Below, in pieces: positions 5,186 to 9,308 of a DNA stretch of 9,308 nucleotides (the first letter of the stretch is position 1; the number at the start of each line of letters is the position of its first letter). The position numbers were made by a program, and so were the translations under genes. Source of the DNA: Collinsella sp. (GTDB lineage: Bacteria > Actinomycetota > Coriobacteriia > Coriobacteriales > Coriobacteriaceae); contig DXMJ01000037.1 in NCBI GenBank assembly GCA_019414265.1, positions 1-9,308 of the forward strand, in the 5' to 3' direction. A model generated the notes under the pieces. The model searched no databases, was not told the origin of the DNA, and saw only the letters and a list, made by a program, of their open reading frames with translations.

Positions 5186-6988
5186 ATGTCTCAGAGAAGC
5201 ACCAGCCCGCTCAAACGCTCCACCGTGCGCCGCACGCTACAGCGTTTTTGGGATGTCACGCGCACGCAGCCGCTGATTGTCTTTCTCTCGGTGTTCTCGT
5301 CGGCGGGCTACATCTTTTTGCTGACGTTTGCCAATACCTATGTGATGGCCCTCATTGTCGACCGCGTTCAAGCCGGTCCCGTGGCGGGTGACCAGGTGTT
5401 TGAGGTCTTCGGTCCCTACATTCTGGCGCTCGTGCTCGTCAACCTGGTGGGCCAGATCCTCTCCAAGCTGCAGGACTACACCGTCTACAAGCTCGAGATC
5501 GCGGGCAACTATCACCTGGCGCGCCTGTGCTTTGACACACTCTCCAACCAATCCATGACATTCCATACCAGCCGCTTTGGCGGATCGCTTGTGAGCCAGA
5601 CAAGCCGTTTTATGAGCGGCTACACCGGTCTGGTCGACGTGACGGTGTATTCGCTCATCCCCACCATCACCTCGGTCATCTGCACCGTGGCCGCACTCGC
5701 CCCGGTGGTGCCGACGTTTACCGTGATCCTGGTGTGCATCATGGTCGTCTACATCGCGTTTGTCTGGCTTATGTACAAGCGCATCATGCCGCTTTCGGCC
5801 GCGACGTCCGCCGCCCAGAACAAGCTCTCGGGCGTGCTCTCCGACGCGGTCACGAACATCTTGGCCGTCAAGACCTGCGGGCGCGAGGACTTTGAACGCG
5901 ATCTGTTCGACGCCGCCGATCGTGCCGCGCGCGACGCCGAGACGGTCTCGATGCACGCCATGATGCAGCGCAACTTTACGACCTCGGGCCTTATCGTCAT
6001 CACCATGGCCGTGGTGAGTGTGTTCGTGGCGGGCGGCAACGCGTGGTTTGGCATCTCGGCCGGCTCGCTCGTCATGATCTTTACCTACACCTATAACCTC
6101 ACCATGCGTCTGAACTACGTAAGCTCCATGATGCAGCGCATCAACCGCGCGCTCGGTGATGCGGCCGAGATGACGCGCGTGCTGGACGAGCCGCGTCTGG
6201 TGGCAGACGACGAGAACGCTCCCGAGCTTAAAGTGACCGAAGGTGCGATTGATTTTGAGCACCTGAGCTTTGCATATCGTGACGCCGCGGCGGGCGAGAA
6301 CGTGTTCGACGACCTGACGCTTCACGTGGCGGCGGGCCAGCGCGTGGGCCTGGTGGGTAAATCGGGCTCGGGCAAGTCGACGCTCACCAAGCTGCTGTTG
6401 CGCTTGGACGATGTGCAGGGCGGCCGCGTGCTCGTGGACGGCCAGAACGTCTCGCGCTGCACGCAGCAGAGCCTGCGCCGCCAGGTTGCCTACGTGCCGC
6501 AGGAGGCGCTGCTGTTTCACCGCTCCATTCGCGAAAACATTGCCTACGGTCGTCCCAACACCACCGACGAGCAGATTCGCGAGGCCGCGCGCCTGGCCAA
6601 TGCCCTGGAGTTTATCGACCGCTTGCCCCGTGGCTTTGACACCATGGTGGGCGAGCGCGGCGTTAAGCTCTCGGGCGGCCAGCGTCAGCGCGTGGCTATC
6701 GCCCGCGCCATCCTAACCGACGCGCCGATTCTGGTGCTCGACGAGGCGACCTCTGCCCTCGACAGCGAGTCCGAGGCGCTGGTGCAGGAGGCGCTCGAAA
6801 ACCTGATGCGTGGACGTACCTCCATTGTGGTGGCGCACCGCCTGTCCACCGTGGCGGCGCTCGACCGCATTGTGGTGCTGGCCGATGGCGAGATTGTCGA
6901 GGACGGCACGCATGCGCAGCTTGTCGAGGCGGGTGGCGAGTACGCGAGCCTGTGGGGCCGCCAGACCGGCGCATTCTTGGAGGCGTAA
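5186..6988 (+). CDS. ABC exporter half-transporter (fused membrane and ATPase domains)
   Basis: This 600-residue protein joins a six-helix membrane domain (about 30-320, hydrophobic segments near 31-50, 78-95, 155-175, 180-200, 265-285 and 290-305) to a nucleotide-binding domain (about 350-595). This is the architecture of MsbA/LmrA-type exporters, which act as dimers in the cytoplasmic membrane. The ATPase motifs are all intact: Walker A GKSGSGKST (391-399), Q-loop Q439 in YVPQEALLF, signature LSGGQ (495-499), Walker B ILVLDE (515-520) with catalytic E520, SALD D-loop, and switch H551. A basic N-terminal stretch (about 9-20) precedes the first helix. The start at 5186 has AAAGGAAG at 5175-5182; an earlier ATG at 5150 lies within the predicted -10 and lacks a ribosome binding site. 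No second half-transporter is adjacent, so a homodimer is the simplest guess. The substrate cannot be inferred: there is no peptidase domain and no biosynthetic neighbour. Confidence 0.94.
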   Translation: MSQRSTSPLKRSTVRRTLQRFWDVTRTQPLIVFLSVFSSAGYIFLLTFANTYVMALIVDRVQAGPVAGDQVFEVFGPYILALVLVNLVGQILSKLQDYTVYKLEIAGNYHLARLCFDTLSNQSMTFHTSRFGGSLVSQTSRFMSGYTGLVDVTVYSLIPTITSVICTVAALAPVVPTFTVILVCIMVVYIAFVWLMYKRIMPLSAATSAAQNKLSGVLSDAVTNILAVKTCGREDFERDLFDAADRAARDAETVSMHAMMQRNFTTSGLIVITMAVVSVFVAGGNAWFGISAGSLVMIFTYTYNLTMRLNYVSSMMQRINRALGDAAEMTRVLDEPRLVADDENAPELKVTEGAIDFEHLSFAYRDAAAGENVFDDLTLHVAAGQRVGLVGKSGSGKSTLTKLLLRLDDVQGGRVLVDGQNVSRCTQQSLRRQVAYVPQEALLFHRSIRENIAYGRPNTTDEQIREAARLANALEFIDRLPRGFDTMVGERGVKLSGGQRQRVAIARAILTDAPILVLDEATSALDSESEALVQEALENLMRGRTSIVVAHRLSTVAALDRIVVLADGEIVEDGTHAQLVEAGGEYASLWGRQTGAFLEA

Positions 6989-7051
6989 GCGTCTCGGACG
7001 TGGGACAATTGTGCCCATAAGTTTATTGTGCCGTTGAGCCGAGGAGTCGTT
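6989..7051 (+). promoter_or_regulatory. Short intergenic region before nth
   Basis: These 63 nt contain no terminator hairpin. GTGGGACAATTG (7000-7011) resembles the -10 area seen before the ABC gene (GACAAT at 7004-7009), but no good -35 lies at the matching distance; TTGGAG at 6977 is 21 bp away and inside the ABC gene. nth may have a weak promoter here or be read through from the transporter gene. Confidence 0.3.
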
Positions 7052-7717
7052 ATGCCACGCGAGACCAATGCCGCCAAGCGCGAGCGCGCCATCGAGGTGT
7101 GTGAGCGCCTCAACCGTCGCTATGGCCCGGTCGAGTGCTTTTTGGACCACGAGAATCCCTTCCGCCTGCTGATCGCGGTGCTGCTCTCGGCACAAACGAC
7201 CGATGCGCAGGTCAACAAGGTGACGCCGCGGCTGTTTGCCCAGTGGCCCACGCCCGAGGCCATGGCCGGGGCGAGCGTAGCTGACGTGGCGGACACCATC
7301 AGGTCACTCGGCTTCTACAAGAGCAAAGCCAAGCATGCCGTCGAGGCCGCGCAGATGATCGTCGCCGACTATGGCGGCGAGGTGCCGGCCGACATGAAGG
7401 AACTCGTGAAGCTGCCGGGCGTGGGACGCAAGACGGCGAACATCGTGCTCAACGTGGGGTATGGCATCGTAGAGGGCATTGCGGTGGACACGCACGTCAA
7501 CCGCATTGCGCACCGCCTGATGCTGAGTCCCAAGACGCATGCCAAGGAACCGCTCAAGACCGAGCAGGATCTGCTCAAGATTTTGCCGCACGAGTATTGG
7601 GAGTCGGTCAACCATCAGTGGATCACCTTTGGCCGCGAGATCTGCGACGCCCGCAAACCCAAGTGTGACGAGTGTCCGCTGGCAGATTTGTGCCCCAGCG
7701 TGCGCGTAGCGGGGTAG
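7052..7717 (+). CDS. nth: Endonuclease III (Nth), DNA glycosylase/AP lyase
   Basis: Nth removes oxidised pyrimidines and cuts the resulting abasic site in base excision repair. The 221-residue protein is of normal length and complete. It has the N-terminal signature PFRLLIAVLLSAQTTD (36-51), the helix-hairpin-helix LPGVGRKTANIV (121-132) with catalytic lysine K127 (K120 in E. coli), and VDTHV (145-149) with catalytic aspartate D146 (D138 in E. coli). The C-terminal [4Fe-4S] motif is C198-x6-C205-x2-C208-x5-C214, perfectly spaced. The start at 7052 has GAGGAG at 7041-7046; an in-frame GTG at 7028 would only add eight residues without a ribosome binding site. The contrast with the MutY-like protein in the same window is clear: here both the catalytic Asp and the cluster are present. 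It is likely active. Confidence 0.97.
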   Translation: MPRETNAAKRERAIEVCERLNRRYGPVECFLDHENPFRLLIAVLLSAQTTDAQVNKVTPRLFAQWPTPEAMAGASVADVADTIRSLGFYKSKAKHAVEAAQMIVADYGGEVPADMKELVKLPGVGRKTANIVLNVGYGIVEGIAVDTHVNRIAHRLMLSPKTHAKEPLKTEQDLLKILPHEYWESVNHQWITFGREICDARKPKCDECPLADLCPSVRVAG

Positions 7718-7767
7718 GGCGGAACGCATCTCCGTCTGGCGTTTTTGTTGCGGGGCTGGGCGTACGC

Positions 7768-7798
7768 TTGAGCTGGAGTCCTCTCCATGCGCTACCAT
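7768..7798 (+). promoter_or_regulatory. Probable mfd promoter
   Basis: TTGAGC (7768-7773) and TACCAT (7793-7798) with a 19-bp spacer. The -10 neighbourhood and the spacing are the same as in the promoter assigned to the ABC gene. The predicted start near 7805 leaves a leader of about 72 nt that contains the next feature. An alternative -10, GACAAT at 7803-7808, has no partner -35. Confidence 0.5.
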
Positions 7799-7823
7799 GA
7801 CAGACAATGTATTTGACGTACGA

Positions 7824-7851
7824 CCCGCCGAGCTTGCCCCGGCGGGCTTTT
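7824..7851 (+). terminator. Terminator-like hairpin in the nth-mfd intergenic region
   Basis: CCCGCCG (7824-7830) pairs perfectly with CGGCGGG (7840-7846) over a 9-nt loop, followed by CTTTTG (7847-7852). The shape is that of a Rho-independent terminator with a short tail. It lies 25 nt before the mfd start and downstream of the best mfd promoter. It is either the terminator of nth with mfd transcribed by partial read-through, or an attenuator of mfd. A shorter AACGC/GCGTT hairpin with T5 (7723-7746) lies directly after nth and could be the actual nth terminator. Confidence 0.6.
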
Positions 7852-7876
7852 GGCGTTGCGATGCCGGAGGAACAGC

Positions 7877-9308
7877 ATGCTCATTCACCGTATAGCCGCG
7901 CAGCTCTACACTGCCGAGGCCTTGCAGACCGTCGAGGCCGGACTCGATGCCGGCGAGGACGTGACGCTGGCCGTGTCGCAGTCGGGCCGTACGCTCATGG
8001 CGGCCGCCCAGTTTGCGCGTCGTCCGCGCCCCACGGTCTATATCGTGAGCGGCGAGGACGCGGCCGATCGTGCCGCCCGCAGCCTTGCCGCCTATGTGGG
8101 GCTGGCGCACGTGTGCCGCTTCCCCGAGCGCAAGGACTATCCGTGGCGCGAGCAGGCGCCCGACGACGTCGTGGTGGCGCAGCGCTGCGAGGCGCTCGGG
8201 CGCATCGTGCGCGGCGACAACTGCATTATGGTCGCCTCGGCCCGCGCACTGCTGCGCTGCGTGCCGCCGGTCGAGAGTCGCTACTGGGAGTCCACTACTT
8301 TTGCGGTGGGCGAGGAGATTCCCTTTGACGAGGTGCCGCAGTGTCTGGTGGGCATGGGCTACACCAATGCCGGCGCCGCCGACGCGCCCGGCCTGTTCCG
8401 TGTGCACGGCGACACCGTCGAGGTGTTTCCCGCGCAGGAAAAGGCGCCCGTGCGCATTGAATTTTTCGGCGACGAGATCGACCGCATCCGCCGCATGGTG
8501 GGTTCCACGGGCCAGACCATCGGCAACGAGGACAGCATCGAGATTTTCCCCTGTCGCGAGCTCGCACTCACCGACGACGCCGTCCACAACATGCATGTGG
8601 CGCTCTATCGTGCCAGCCAGGACGACAGCAAACTGGCGGCGCTGCTCGAGATGGTGGATGCGCGCATCGTCACGCCCGAGCTCGATCGCTTTTTGCCGGT
8701 GATGTACGGCCAGACCGTGAGCCCGCTGGCGCACGTGAGCGGCAAGGCGCTCGTGGTGCTGTCCGAGCCGCGCTCGCTGTTCGACGATTGCCTGCGTGCC
8801 TACGAGGATATCGAGGCACGTGCCGGCGAGGCGGGGGTCGACCGTCTGGACGGCCTGTACGTGCGTGCCCAGCAACTCGACTTTGGTGCCCAGCAGCGCC
8901 TTAACTACGTGAGCTTGATTCGTGCCGGCGGTGCGGTGACGGCAGAGCTCAAGATTGAGCAGCCGGCCATCGCGGGCTCGGACAATCGCTTTATGACGCG
9001 CATCCAGGAGGTCGTGGGCAAGCGCTATGCCTGCGTATTTGCCATCCCCGACCGCGGTGCGCGCGAGTCGATGGAGCTCACCTTTGGCGATGAGGGTATT
9101 ACTTTTGAGGAGTCGCTGACGGCCGCGCCCGAAAACGCGGGCGCTATTGGCGACCGTGTGCGCGTGGCAGCGGCGGATTCTGCCGATCGTGCTGTCCGCC
9201 AGGATGCTCATGCTGCAATTCGCGAACGCAAGGCCGACGCGCTCAACGCCCGCTCGCTCGAGGCGGGCGCGGCCCAGGCTGCCGCCGGTGCCGCCGTGCC
9301 CACCATCT
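7877..9308 (+). CDS. mfd: Transcription-repair coupling factor Mfd, N-terminal part (cut by window edge)
   Basis: Mfd recognises RNA polymerase stalled at DNA damage, displaces it with its translocase and recruits UvrA. The frame is open from ATG 7877 to the window end (477 codons plus one base); the start has GGAGG at 7866-7870. The visible part corresponds to domains D1 to D3. Residues 30-200 are the UvrB-like, UvrA-binding module, ending in the typical LFRVHGDTVEVFPAQEKAP and VRIEFFGDEIDRIR. The would-be Walker A is AVSQSGRT (32-39), without the GKT lysine, as is normal for Mfd and unlike UvrB, whose site is intact. Residues 425-477 are an Ala-rich, charged, probably unstructured linker. 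The RNA polymerase-interacting domain and the RecG-like translocase motors would follow outside the window. UvrB is excluded by the missing ATPase site. Confidence 0.93.
   Translation, partial: MLIHRIAAQLYTAEALQTVEAGLDAGEDVTLAVSQSGRTLMAAAQFARRPRPTVYIVSGEDAADRAARSLAAYVGLAHVCRFPERKDYPWREQAPDDVVVAQRCEALGRIVRGDNCIMVASARALLRCVPPVESRYWESTTFAVGEEIPFDEVPQCLVGMGYTNAGAADAPGLFRVHGDTVEVFPAQEKAPVRIEFFGDEIDRIRRMVGSTGQTIGNEDSIEIFPCRELALTDDAVHNMHVALYRASQDDSKLAALLEMVDARIVTPELDRFLPVMYGQTVSPLAHVSGKALVVLSEPRSLFDDCLRAYEDIEARAGEAGVDRLDGLYVRAQQLDFGAQQRLNYVSLIRAGGAVTAELKIEQPAIAGSDNRFMTRIQEVVGKRYACVFAIPDRGARESMELTFGDEGITFEESLTAAPENAGAIGDRVRVAAADSADRAVRQDAHAAIRERKADALNARSLEAGAAQAAAGAAVPTI

Noticed and set aside
5237..6520. 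Long - strand open frame opposite the ABC transporter (427 codons)
   Set aside because: Its composition is extremely His/Arg/Asp-rich with no domain; it is complementary to a clear ABC exporter.
7797..7895. Possible 32-codon leader peptide (MTDNVFDVRPAEL...) before mfd
   Set aside because: Its ATG overlaps the predicted -10 box, so it would not be on the transcript, and it has no ribosome binding site. It would also overlap the mfd start in another frame.
7304..9211. Long open frame on the - strand opposite nth and mfd (635 codons)
   Set aside because: It crosses two well-supported + strand genes and the promoter and hairpin between them, and its translation is His/Arg/Ala-rich with no domain.

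Overview
The window looks like ordinary chromosome of a high-GC, gut-type member of the Coriobacteriia (Actinomycetota), most like Collinsella. That placement is inference from codon use, the strong GGAGG-type ribosome binding sites, the style of the promoters and the gene content; no 16S rRNA or other decisive marker is present. All genes I accept are on the + strand. I see no insertion sequence, phage gene, integrase, CRISPR array or toxin-antitoxin pair.

Layout. (1) Positions 1-318: a short dyad, a C-rich tract that is a G-quadruplex motif on the other strand, an A/T-tract upstream element, a promoter, a tRNA-Asp(GTC) with encoded CCA, and its terminator. (2) 319-2047: a structured ~150-nt leader, an Rrf2-family iron-sulfur regulator and, 21 nt downstream, a MutY-like DNA glycosylase that lacks the usual [4Fe-4S] cysteines and has Glu where MutY has its catalytic Asp. 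(3) 2048-3143: rubrerythrin, followed by a large near-perfect inverted repeat and tandem terminators. (4) 3144-5110: a small one-pass membrane protein of unknown function, then RmuC and a terminator-like hairpin. (5) 5111-6988: an ABC half-transporter of the exporter type with its own promoter. (6) 6989-7717: endonuclease III (Nth) with intact catalytic residues and iron-sulfur cluster. (7) 7718-9308: a promoter, a terminator-like hairpin in the leader, and the first 477 codons of Mfd, running off the window edge.

Functional theme. Four of the seven full-length or partial proteins with assignable roles act on DNA damage or DNA ends (MutY-like, RmuC, Nth, Mfd), and two more belong to oxygen or redox stress (Rrf2 regulator, rubrerythrin). 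The plausible story is an anaerobe's oxidative-damage neighbourhood: Rrf2 senses redox or iron-sulfur status, rubrerythrin removes peroxide, and the glycosylases and Mfd deal with damaged bases. Joint regulation is supported only for the Rrf2-MutY pair, by spacing; the other genes seem to have separate transcription units. I find no clear new multi-gene system. The points most worth a second look are the clusterless MutY-like enzyme next to an iron-sulfur regulator, the 88-bp inverted repeat, and the hairpin in the mfd leader.
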